From NCBI GenBank assembly GCA_039183635.1, contig JBCDBL010000039.1, forward strand, positions 1 through 32,201: a stretch of 32,201 bases of DNA, given 5' to 3'. The notes below the pieces were generated by a model, which had not been told where the DNA came from, made no database searches, and was given only the letters and a program-made list of their open reading frames with translations. Each line of letters opens with the position of its first letter. The stretch's first letter is position 1. The translations under genes were made by a program, and so were the position numbers. Shown piece by piece: positions 13,551 through 21,222 of this stretch. Source of the DNA: JBCDBL01 sp039183635 (GTDB lineage Bacteria > Pseudomonadota > Alphaproteobacteria > Caulobacterales > Parvularculaceae).

Positions 13551-14445
13551 CGCTATTCCGTTCACCAAAGACCTGTCTTTCGAGTATGGCGAGTGCGATC
13601 GCATCTCGCCTCTTATACGGCGCGTGATCGCGGAAAACCCTGGCCCGTTCACCTACACCGGCAGCGGAACCTACATCATCGGCGAAGGCGATGTCGCCGT
13701 CATCGACCCCGGTCCGGAGGATGCAGCCCATACGGAGGCTTTGCTGCGCGCCATATCGGGCGAACGCATCACCCATATTTTCGTCACCCACGCCCACCGC
13801 GACCATTGCGGCGGCGTTCCCGCCTTAAAAGCCGCGACCGGCGCCCCCATCCTCGCCTTCGGCGCCCACGGGCGCCCGGCCGACGGCGACGCACCGGCGA
13901 TGGAGGAAGGCGTCGATTACGGCTTTACGCCGGACACGACACTATCGCACGGCGAGGTCGTCAAAGGCCCCGGCTGGACTTTAGAGGCCGTGCACACCCC
14001 CGGCCATGTCTCAAATCACTTATGCTTTGCGCTTCAGGAGGAAAAGGCGCTGTTTTCCGGCGACCATCTCATGGGCTGGGCGACCACGGTGATCCTGCCC
14101 CCCGACGGCGACATGGGCGACTACATGAACAGCCTCGCCCTCCTCCTTGAGCGCGACGAGACGATTTACTACCCCACCCATGGCGGCCCGATCGAAAACC
14201 CGAAACGCTTCACCCGCGCGGTGATCGCCCATCGCAAAATGCGCGACGGTCAAATATTGAACGCCCTCGCATCAGGAAAAAGCACAATTCCCGACCTCGT
14301 GGACACAATGTATGTCGGACTTGACCCGCGCTTGAAGCCTGCAGCTGCAATGTCCGTCTACGCCCATATGCTTCAACTGGTCAAAACAGGCGCGGTCGTG
14401 TGCGACGGCCAGCTTGACATCAACGCCGCTTTTTCAAAATCCTAG
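13543..14445 (+). CDS. Metallo-beta-lactamase fold hydrolase, LACTB2-like
   Basis: A 300-residue MBL-fold protein with the metal motif H83-A-H85-R-D87-H88 (VTHAHRDHCGG), a further His in HTPGHVSNH, the bridging Asp in FSGDHLMG, and the final His in YPTHGGP. The C-terminal part (RFTRAVIAHRKMRDGQILNA to YAHMLQLVKTGAV) is the winged-helix found in LACTB2-like hydrolases, whose characterised members cleave thioesters or RNA. ATG at 13543 lies in the last codons of the ATP-grasp-like gene. It converges with the kinase gene, 9 nt away. The specific substrate is unknown. Confidence 0.87.
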   Translation: MADAIPFTKDLSFEYGECDRISPLIRRVIAENPGPFTYTGSGTYIIGEGDVAVIDPGPEDAAHTEALLRAISGERITHIFVTHAHRDHCGGVPALKAATGAPILAFGAHGRPADGDAPAMEEGVDYGFTPDTTLSHGEVVKGPGWTLEAVHTPGHVSNHLCFALQEEKALFSGDHLMGWATTVILPPDGDMGDYMNSLALLLERDETIYYPTHGGPIENPKRFTRAVIAHRKMRDGQILNALASGKSTIPDLVDTMYVGLDPRLKPAAAMSVYAHMLQLVKTGAVVCDGQLDINAAFSKS

Positions 14446-14454
14446 GGCAGTCCG

Positions 14455-16020
14455 CTACGCCACGGCAGGTGTGCAGAGTGCTAGCGTTTCTTTGATCACC
14501 GCCGCAGCATCCTCGCCGCCCGCATCAATCCGACGCCAGGACACCTCCCCCGGATCGCGCTCAAGCTGGCGCTCCAGCACGCCGACATCGGCGTCGGAGG
14601 CGTCGCCGGTGCGCGCCGCCACCCGGGCCTTCAAAACGGACGGGTCCGCCTCCAGCCAAAAGCCGAAAAACGGCGCGCCGGCCGCCTCGGCGACGGCCTC
14701 CGCCGCGTCACGTTCCGCCTCGTTTAAGAACACCGCATCGAATACGACGCTGCGCCCGGCGGCGAGCGCCCGGGCGCCCGCGGAAAACATCGTCTCGTAG
14801 GTCCGCGCGCTTTCCTCCCGGGTGTACATTTCCGGCGGCAAAGCCTCTGTCGGCGCAAGGCCATGCCGGCGTTTGCGAATTTCATCGGACCGCAGAACAA
14901 ATGCGCCCGGCGCCGCGCCAACATAAGGCGCAGCCGCCCGGGCCGCCGTGGACTTGCCGGCGCCGGACACCCCGCCCACCGCCACAACGACAGGACCCGT
15001 TTGTTGCAGATAGCCCTGTCCGCGCTTCAGATACCTGTAGGCCGTGTCGATCGTCTCCGGCCCCAAAGGCTCCACGTGGGCCTCCGAATGGGCGCGCACG
15101 CCGGCGCGCATGGCGAGAAACAACGGCAACGCAGCGAGGCCTTCAATGTTTGCGTCCCATTCATCCGCTGTCAGATTTTCAAAATAACCGTTCAGAGCCC
15201 GGTTGGCGTGCGCGGAAAGACCGCGATGATCGAGATCCATGAGCAAAAACGCAAGGTCATACAGAATATCTATGAGGGCGAGGCGTTCTGAAAATTCGAT
15301 GCAGTCGAACATGACGGCCCGCCCATGTTCTTCGAAAATATTTTTCAGATGCAAATCCCCATGACACACCCGAACACATCCATCGCGCCGCCGAACATCG
15401 AGAAGCTGAGACAAGCCCGCCGCGGCGGCAGTGAGATCAGAGCAAAACGTATCGACATCTGCGCCCTCAAACACCGGGCCGCAGGCAAGACCGGCGTTAT
15501 GTCGGATTGAGGCGATGGTGCGCTCCACATCCGCCGCGCCGCCGGGACCGGGCTTTGCTTCTGCGGCCCGGTGAAACACCGCAAGATCGCGCACCAAAAC
15601 GTCAACCAACTCCAACGCAAGCGCACCGTCGTCAGCCAGATTTGACAGCAGTTTGCTTTCGTCGAACTGCCGCATACGCAGCGTCCAGTCGACGGTGCGC
15701 CCCGCGCCGTTAAGGTCCAGCTTGCCGCAAGACGCGACCGTAATGGGAAGAATACGGTCGTATAAATCAGGCGCGGTGCGCTTGTTCAGCTCCAACTCCC
15801 GCTGCAACGCCCACAGACGTTTCTCGCACGTCGAAAAGTCCAAAAAATCAAGCGCCAGAGGCTTTTTTATTTTGTACGCATACTCGCCGGTCAAAAACAC
15901 ATCGGCGATCTGCGTCCGTTTTCTGAGCACTGGCCCCGTAACGCCATAGGTCTCCGGACGGCGCATCATCTCCACAATGTCCCGGTGGAGATCGGCCTCA
16001 AATTGTTCGTCGGCGCTCAT
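14455..16020 (-). CDS. Fused APH-type kinase and P-loop kinase protein
   Basis: A 521-residue two-domain protein. Residues 1-330 resemble aminoglycoside phosphotransferases and choline kinases. The Brenner motif H220-G-D222-L-H-L-K-N227 (CHGDLHLKN) is followed by the metal Asp D239 (FDCIEFSE), with FLTGEYAYKIKKP near the N-terminus as the ATP Lys region. Residues 340-521 form a P-loop domain with GGVSGAGKST at about 349-358 and look like a small nucleotide or zeta-type kinase (COG0645). This bifunctional architecture is widespread but its substrate is not known. ATG at 16020 overlaps the pdxH stop by 4 nt (ATGA), so it is the second gene of a coupled pair with pdxH. Confidence 0.82.
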   Translation of the reverse strand: MSADEQFEADLHRDIVEMMRRPETYGVTGPVLRKRTQIADVFLTGEYAYKIKKPLALDFLDFSTCEKRLWALQRELELNKRTAPDLYDRILPITVASCGKLDLNGAGRTVDWTLRMRQFDESKLLSNLADDGALALELVDVLVRDLAVFHRAAEAKPGPGGAADVERTIASIRHNAGLACGPVFEGADVDTFCSDLTAAAAGLSQLLDVRRRDGCVRVCHGDLHLKNIFEEHGRAVMFDCIEFSERLALIDILYDLAFLLMDLDHRGLSAHANRALNGYFENLTADEWDANIEGLAALPLFLAMRAGVRAHSEAHVEPLGPETIDTAYRYLKRGQGYLQQTGPVVVAVGGVSGAGKSTAARAAAPYVGAAPGAFVLRSDEIRKRRHGLAPTEALPPEMYTREESARTYETMFSAGARALAAGRSVVFDAVFLNEAERDAAEAVAEAAGAPFFGFWLEADPSVLKARVAARTGDASDADVGVLERQLERDPGEVSWRRIDAGGEDAAAVIKETLALCTPAVA

Positions 16021-16679
16021 GGGTACAGCCTTTGCGTCGCCCAATCGGCATCAAGCGCGGCGCGCGAAAACAACAACCGATCATGGAGACGATAGGGCCG
16101 GTCCGCCCAAAACTCGATCTCCAGGGGCTTTAGCCGGTAGCCCGTCCAATGGGGCGGCCGCGGAACATCTTCGCCCTCATATCGGGCGTCGACTTCCGCC
16201 ATCCGCGCCTTCAACGCCTTGCGGCTCGCCAAAGGGCGCGACTGGTCGGAGGCCCAGGCGCCGATCCGCGACTGGCGCGCCCGCGTGGCGAAATAGGCGT
16301 CGATCTCGGCCTCGCTGACGGGCTCCACAGGGCCCCGCACCCGCACCTGGCGTTTCAACGTTTTCCAGTGGAACCCCAGGGCCGCCCGGGGCCGCGCCGC
16401 CAGCTCCCCGCCCTTGGCGCTTTCGGCGTTTGAGAAAAACGTAAACCCCCTGGCGTCGACATCCTTCAACAACAAAATCCGCACGTTCGGCTGACCGCTG
16501 TCGGAGACCGTGGCCACCGACATGGCGTTCGGATCGTTGGGCTCGCTCTTCCCCGCCTCGGCCAGCCACGCTTTAAACAGGTCAAAAGGGTCCGCCGCGT
16601 TCGGGATCTCCCCGCCGTCGCGGTCAATGGCGTCGTATTCGTCGGCGGTGGGGCTGGGCGGAATAGGGGATTTCGTCAT
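16017..16679 (-). CDS. pdxH: Pyridoxamine/pyridoxine 5'-phosphate oxidase
   Basis: A 220-residue FMN flavoprotein, the last step of PLP formation and salvage. Family blocks are RILLLKDVDARGFTFFSN (about 65-82, FMN contacts), SAKGGELAARPRAALGFHW, RQVRVRGPVE, SDQSRPLASR and the C-terminal WTGYRLKPLEIEFW with RLHDRLLF and QRLYP. Length is normal. ATG at 16679 (MTKSPIPP) follows GAGAGACCAGAG; a start 30 nt upstream would only extend the variable N-terminus. It is the first gene of a two-gene unit with the kinase fusion, through an ATGA overlap. Confidence 0.95.
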   Translation of the reverse strand: MTKSPIPPSPTADEYDAIDRDGGEIPNAADPFDLFKAWLAEAGKSEPNDPNAMSVATVSDSGQPNVRILLLKDVDARGFTFFSNAESAKGGELAARPRAALGFHWKTLKRQVRVRGPVEPVSEAEIDAYFATRARQSRIGAWASDQSRPLASRKALKARMAEVDARYEGEDVPRPPHWTGYRLKPLEIEFWADRPYRLHDRLLFSRAALDADWATQRLYP

Positions 16680-16704
16680 CTCTGGTCTCTCTTGAAAAAG
16701 CAAT

Positions 16705-16768
16705 GTCATCCCTGACGCATGCTTTGCTTACCAAATCACAGATCTGGCGCAAACCGGCGTTCAGGACA
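16705..16768. repeat. Single palindromic unit related to the 5.4-kb element
   Basis: GTCATCCCTGACGC and the complement of its right end (GTCCTGAACGC) bound a hairpin with core CCAAATC-ACA-GATCTGG. Read on the minus strand it aligns over about 55 bp with the first unit of the 5349-5573 element, sharing ACGCCGGTTT, TGATTTGGT and a GGGAT end; I judge roughly three quarters of positions identical. It lies in the 237-bp gap between pdxH and aroC. The rest of that gap shows no gene. Confidence 0.5.
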
Positions 16769-16916
16769 ACGGGCCGCAGGCGCCTTCGCATTCGCCATGG
16801 CAGGCCGATGATCGCCCCTTGACGCCGCCCCCCGCAAAAGCGAAAATAGTATTCAGAAATCAATGAGTTAAAATAAATCCCCTGCGGATAAATTAAAGTG
16901 AAGGCTGCACCCGCCA

Positions 16917-18026
16917 GTGTCCCATAACACATTCGGCCATATGTTCCGCGTCACCACCTGGGGCGAAAGCCACGGGCCCGCCCTCGGCTGCGTCGTCGAC
17001 GGCTGTCCCCCGGGCGTGAAGCTCGAACCCGCCGACATCCAGCACTGGCTCGACCGCCGCCGCCCCGGCCAGAACCGCTTCACCACCCAAAGGCGGGAGC
17101 CCGACCAGGTGAAAATCCTCTCCGGCGTCTTCGAGGACGAAGACACGGACGGCCCGCGCACCACGGGAACGCCCATCTGCCTGATGATCGAGAATGTCGA
17201 TCAGCGCTCGAAGGATTACGGGGACATCAAGGACAAGTTCCGCCCCGGCCATGCGGACTATACGTACTGGAAAAAATACGGCCTGCGCGACTATCGCGGC
17301 GGCGGCCGGTCCAGCGCCCGGGAGACCGCCGCCCGCGTCGCCGCCGGCGGCGTCGCCCGCGCCGCGCTTGCCGCCCTGTGCGGGGAAACGCTCACCATAC
17401 GCGCCGGCCTCGTCCAGATGGGCCCCCACGAAATCGACCGCAGCCGGATGGATTGGGCGGAGGTGGAGAATAATCCGTTCTGGTCCCCGGACCCCGTCAC
17501 TGCAAAAGACTGGGAAGGCCATCTCGACGCAGCGCGTAAAAACGGCTCGTCCCTCGGCGCCATGGTGGAGCTTGTGATCTCCGGCGCGCCGGCGGGCCTT
17601 GGCGCGCCGGTCTACGCCAAACTCGACACCGACCTCGCCGCGGCGATGATGAGCATCAATGCGGTAAAGGGCGTCGAGGTGGGCGCCGGGATGGCGGCGG
17701 CGGCTTATTCCGGTGAAGACAACGCCGATGAAATGCGCATGAAAGACGGCGCCCCGACGTTCCTGTCCAACAACGCCGGCGGCGTTCTCGGCGGCGTCTC
17801 CACGGGCCAGGACATCACGGTGCGCTTCGCCGTAAAGCCCACCTCCTCGATCCTCACCCCACGCAAAACCGTCACCACCAAGGGCGAGGACGCCAACATC
17901 GTCACCAAGGGCCGCCACGACCCCTGCGTCGGCATCCGCGCCGTCCCCGTGGCCGAAGCCATGGCGGCCTGCGTTCTATTGGATCATGTGCTGCTGCATA
18001 GGGGGCAGATGGGGGCGCTGAAATAA
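16917..18026 (+). CDS. aroC: Chorismate synthase
   Basis: This converts EPSP to chorismate, the last shikimate step, using reduced FMN. The 369-residue protein has all signatures: H19 in TWGESHGPALG, DRRRPGQNRFTTQRREPD, FRPGHADYTYWKKYG, RDYRGGGRSSARETAARVAAGG and the C-terminal GRHDPC with VPVAEAMAACVL. Start GTG at 16917 gives the expected N-terminus MSHNTFGH; a purine-rich GTGAAGG lies upstream. The AT-rich stretch at 16843-16900 probably holds its promoter. It converges with the methyltransferase gene at 18129. Confidence 0.97.
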   Translation: MSHNTFGHMFRVTTWGESHGPALGCVVDGCPPGVKLEPADIQHWLDRRRPGQNRFTTQRREPDQVKILSGVFEDEDTDGPRTTGTPICLMIENVDQRSKDYGDIKDKFRPGHADYTYWKKYGLRDYRGGGRSSARETAARVAAGGVARAALAALCGETLTIRAGLVQMGPHEIDRSRMDWAEVENNPFWSPDPVTAKDWEGHLDAARKNGSSLGAMVELVISGAPAGLGAPVYAKLDTDLAAAMMSINAVKGVEVGAGMAAAAYSGEDNADEMRMKDGAPTFLSNNAGGVLGGVSTGQDITVRFAVKPTSSILTPRKTVTTKGEDANIVTKGRHDPCVGIRAVPVAEAMAACVLLDHVLLHRGQMGALK

Positions 18027-18054
18027 TACTCCGTGCCGCCCATGGCAGGTAGTA

Positions 18055-18073
18055 TCTTGGCCGCATGCCAAGA
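18055..18073. terminator. Hairpin between convergent genes
   Basis: TCTTGGC and GCCAAGA form a perfect 7-bp stem around CGCAT, 28 nt after the aroC stop and between two convergent genes. No T-run follows on either strand, so it is a weak terminator candidate. A run of ten C lies 24 nt further on (18098-18107). Confidence 0.35.
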
Positions 18074-18128
18074 GTTATCAGAATATTGCTTGCGATACCC
18101 CCCCCCCGCTGCGGAGATGCGCGGGTGC

Positions 18129-19154
18129 TCACGCCTTCCGAAACGCCGTCGCCTTAGACAAAAAGGCCAGACTGTCCTGCATCCGCACAAGCCCCGCCGC
18201 ACCGAACCGCTCACCCAAGTCCTCAGCAATATAACCGCTGTAATAGGGCTCGTGGAATTCCTCCGGGAAACGTTCCAACAAACCGTCCAGAGGCGGATTA
18301 TCGCCGAGTTGCAATGTGTCCACCAGAACGAACACCCCGCCAGGCTTCAGCACCCGGGCGATCTCAGCTGCGACGGCGGCCCGCGCCTTCGGCGGTAATT
18401 CATGGAACAGATAAATGGCGGTGACAATGTCCTGACTGTCATCAGCCAGCGGCGTCGCTTCGGCGTTCGCCTGCACGAAGGATACGTCCCGCGTCCCCCG
18501 CAACCGATTTTCTGCGAACCTCAAATAGTCCGGTGACAGATCGATGGCAGTGACAGGCAACAGGGGAAACGCGCGCTTCACGTCCTGCAAAAACCGCCCC
18601 GTGCCGCAGGCAAAATCGGCGTGCCGCGCAAGTCGCGGGTCCCGCCCGGAAAGCGCCTCGGCGATAAAGGGCAAGGCTTGGCGGCGCATAGCGTCCGCCG
18701 CGCCGGTGAACAGCACCTCAACTTGCATATCATAAAGCCGCGCGCTGTCTTCGCTCAGCCAACCATCCGTCTGGTAATGAAAGTTTTGCAGATAATAGCG
18801 CGGATAGCTGGCGCGTAATTCCTCCGACAGGACTTCGGAATGGTTGTGGGCTTTCCTGCGCCCGTCCACCGCCCTTGCGTCCTTGAAAAACCGGCGGGTG
18901 AGGCCGGCGATCCGCGGCGCATCGGCCAAGCGGGGCGCATCCTCCGGCGCAGGGTAAACGCCCGCCGCCACATTGGCCCAGTCTTTCTGGAACAGATCCG
19001 ACATCGCCCCGGACAACGCCTTGCGCATCTGCGGCGAAGACCGCCCCGTGCGTCCCGTCATCCGGGCGAGCGCGGCGTAATGGGCGCCGAACCAGGCGAC
19101 CCGGGCGGCGACGCCGGCGCGATAGGCGGCGCGGTCGAAAGCCGTGGCGCGCAT
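18129..19154 (-). CDS. Class I SAM-dependent methyltransferase, unknown substrate
   Basis: A 341-residue protein. The SAM site is in ADFACGTGRFLQDVKRAFPLLPV, followed by AIDLSPDYLRFA, FVQANAEATPLADDSQDIV and LKPGGVFVLVDTLQ, the order of UbiE/Methyltransf_11 enzymes. An N-terminal helical part of about 170 residues precedes the catalytic domain and contains a HNHSEVLSEELRASYPRYY segment that I do not recognise. GGAGG lies 7 nt before ATG 19154. It starts just after the stop of the upstream RNA methyltransferase gene and is the last gene of the long minus-strand run. Confidence 0.82.
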   Translation of the reverse strand: MRATAFDRAAYRAGVAARVAWFGAHYAALARMTGRTGRSSPQMRKALSGAMSDLFQKDWANVAAGVYPAPEDAPRLADAPRIAGLTRRFFKDARAVDGRRKAHNHSEVLSEELRASYPRYYLQNFHYQTDGWLSEDSARLYDMQVEVLFTGAADAMRRQALPFIAEALSGRDPRLARHADFACGTGRFLQDVKRAFPLLPVTAIDLSPDYLRFAENRLRGTRDVSFVQANAEATPLADDSQDIVTAIYLFHELPPKARAAVAAEIARVLKPGGVFVLVDTLQLGDNPPLDGLLERFPEEFHEPYYSGYIAEDLGERFGAAGLVRMQDSLAFLSKATAFRKA

Positions 19155-19155
19155 A

Positions 19156-20448
19156 TCAAGACCTCCGTTCAAAAAACCCGACACACTCAATATGGGACGC
19201 ATAGACGAACTGGTCCACCGGCGCGACCCGGGTCAGGGCGTACCCGCCGTCGACCAAAATCCGCGCATCCCGGGCGAATGTCCCCGGATCGCAGGACACA
19301 GCGACGACGCGGGGAACGTCGCTGGCCGCAATTTCCGCCGCCTGGGCCTTCGCCCCGGCCCGGGGCGGGTCGAACACCACCGCATCGAACCGGGACAGCT
19401 CCCGCGCCGTCAGCGGCCTTTGGAACAGATCCCGCCGCGATGTCGTTATGGGCTTCAGCCCCGAAGCGCCCCGGGCCGCCGCCTCAAGGGCCGCGAGGGC
19501 CGCTCGGTCGCTTTCCACAGCGGCGACGGCGGCGGTCCGCGCCAGCACCAGGGAAAACGTGCCGCACCCGGCGAACAGATCCGCAACACGCCGGGCGCCC
19601 GCGGCGCCCTCCCGCACCAGGGACTGCAGCGTCGCCTCCCCCTCTTCGGTGGCCTGCAGAAACCCCGCCGCCGGCAGGGGGACCGGCGTATCACCAAACC
19701 GCACATGGGGTGTGCGGAACGCCGCCGTCGTCTCCCCCCGCAAGGTGAGACGCGCCGCGCCCATGGCCTCAGCCGCTGAAATCAGGTCAAACTGCACTTT
19801 CGGCGCGAGGGCGTCCTCGTCGACATCAAGATCGATATCGAGGCCGTCATCGCTCGCCGTCACGTGCAGGGATGTTTTGCGGACGCCGTCCGGCAAATGG
19901 GACAACCCCTCGCGAAGAGGAGACAAGGCTGCACTGATGCGCGGGTCCAAAATCAAACACTCTTCGATCGGCTCCACGCGCGCGCTGGCCCGGCCATGAA
20001 ATCCGATGCGCCATCCCGCGGCGGTTTTAACGGCGGCGAGGCGGGCGCGCCGGCGGCTGCGGTCCGGCGAAATGACCGGATCATCGACGGGAACATCGTG
20101 AAGCCCGCGCTTGCGCAGCGCTTCGACCACCCGATTACGTTTCCAGACCCGGTACGTCTCTTCTTCGAGATGTTGCAGCACACATCCCCCGCACACCCCG
20201 TAATGGGCGCAGGGCGCAGCCCGGCGCGCCGGCGAGGGGTCAAGAACAGACATCAGCCGCCCTCGCTCCCCGCGAACTTCAACACGCACGCGCTCCCCGG
20301 GAACAGTGAACGGAATATAGACAGGGCCTTCCGGCCCGTCGGCGACGCCGTCTCCCTGGGCGCCCAGGGCCTTTACCACAAGCTCCGCCTCAAAGGCCGC
20401 CGGGTCAGATCTGCGTCCGCGCCGCAATAAGATGCTCCCTGTTGCCAT
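19156..20448 (-). CDS. TrmA/RlmD-family 5-methyluridine RNA methyltransferase
   Basis: This enzyme methylates uridine C5 in rRNA or tRNA. In the 430-residue form there is a TRAM domain at about 20-70 and Fe-S cysteines C80, C86, C89 (CAHYGVCGGC) plus C164 (EECLILDPR). The catalytic domain has LFAGCGTFSL (SAM site), FDPPRAGAKAQ and the catalytic Cys in VAVSCDPGTF. ATG at 20448 overlaps tlyA by 44 nt. A TTG at 20427 with GGGAG exactly 7 nt upstream would give 423 residues and a 23-nt overlap, and is equally plausible. The specific base modified is not predictable. Confidence 0.92.
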   Translation of the reverse strand: MATGSILLRRGRRSDPAAFEAELVVKALGAQGDGVADGPEGPVYIPFTVPGERVRVEVRGERGRLMSVLDPSPARRAAPCAHYGVCGGCVLQHLEEETYRVWKRNRVVEALRKRGLHDVPVDDPVISPDRSRRRARLAAVKTAAGWRIGFHGRASARVEPIEECLILDPRISAALSPLREGLSHLPDGVRKTSLHVTASDDGLDIDLDVDEDALAPKVQFDLISAAEAMGAARLTLRGETTAAFRTPHVRFGDTPVPLPAAGFLQATEEGEATLQSLVREGAAGARRVADLFAGCGTFSLVLARTAAVAAVESDRAALAALEAAARGASGLKPITTSRRDLFQRPLTARELSRFDAVVFDPPRAGAKAQAAEIAASDVPRVVAVSCDPGTFARDARILVDGGYALTRVAPVDQFVYASHIECVGFFERRS

Positions 20449-21127
20449 CGCCGCCAACGATGGGACTGTCGCATACGCCGATGACGGACCACCCTGCCTC
20501 ATCTTCCAACCAGCGTCCAATCTCCACCGGCACATCGTCCGTCGCGCCCTTGACGAGGCCGCCCTTGCCGATCCGTCCCGGCCCAACCTCGAATTGCGGC
20601 TTCACAAGGGCCACAAGCCACGCCCCCGGCGCAGCCAGCACCAGGGCCTGCGGCAATGCTTTCCTTAAACTGATGAAACTGACATCACAGACGATCACGT
20701 CAACCGCATCGGGCGCAAGATCTCGCGATAAGTCTTTTGCGTGAACGCCTTCAAGGCTAATAACGCGCGCATCCCCTCGCAATTTTTCATGCAATTGCCC
20801 CCGCCCCACATCGACGGCGTAGACTTTCGCCGCGCCATTCATGAGCAAAACCTCCGTAAACCCGCCCGTCGATGCACCAAGATCGAGGCAAACAGCGTTC
20901 GCAACATCCACATTCCAATGAGACAAGGCGTGTGCGAGCTTTACGCCGCCCCGGGACACATAAGGGTGCGGCGCGGCGGCCTTGATCGACATATCGGACG
21001 ATATGGCGGCGGAGGGTTTGCGTTCGATGCGGCCGTCCACCGTCACGCAGCCGGACTTTATCGCCGCCTGAGCCCGCGCCCGGCTTTCAAAGACGCCTTT
21101 ATCGACAAGGTGCAGATCAAGCCGCAT
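20405..21127 (-). CDS. tlyA: TlyA-family rRNA 2'-O-methyltransferase
   Basis: A 240-residue protein with an N-terminal S4 RNA-binding domain (RLDLHLVDKGVFESRARAQA to SGCVTVDGR) and an FtsJ-like methyltransferase domain (CLDLGASTGGFTEVLLMNGA, VYAVDVGRGQL, VIVCDVSFISL, LVKPQFE). TlyA enzymes 2'-O-methylate 16S and 23S rRNA and set capreomycin sensitivity. Position just downstream of dxs, 95 nt away, is typical for alphaproteobacteria. ATG at 21127 has only a weak ribosome site. Its end overlaps the next methyltransferase. Confidence 0.95.
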   Translation of the reverse strand: MRLDLHLVDKGVFESRARAQAAIKSGCVTVDGRIERKPSAAISSDMSIKAAAPHPYVSRGGVKLAHALSHWNVDVANAVCLDLGASTGGFTEVLLMNGAAKVYAVDVGRGQLHEKLRGDARVISLEGVHAKDLSRDLAPDAVDVIVCDVSFISLRKALPQALVLAAPGAWLVALVKPQFEVGPGRIGKGGLVKGATDDVPVEIGRWLEDEAGWSVIGVCDSPIVGGDGNREHLIAARTQI

Positions 21128-21222
21128 TTTCAAAAACAGCGGCCTTCCCGCCGCGCATTAAGGCGTTCCCCAATGACGTGAACACCGGCAAGCTTTGCCG
21201 AAACGCGTAAAACCAAAACCGC

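Noticed and set aside
16819..16848. TTGACG with AAAATA as an aroC promoter
   Set aside because: The -10 match is poor and the best spacing is 18 nt; too weak to list as a feature, though the AT-rich region may still contain the true promoter.
16893..17918. Long open frame of 341 codons antisense to aroC
   Set aside because: It mirrors the aroC codons, is rich in His, Gly, Arg and Ala, has no domain I recognise and no ribosome site; it is a by-product of the GC-rich third positions of aroC.
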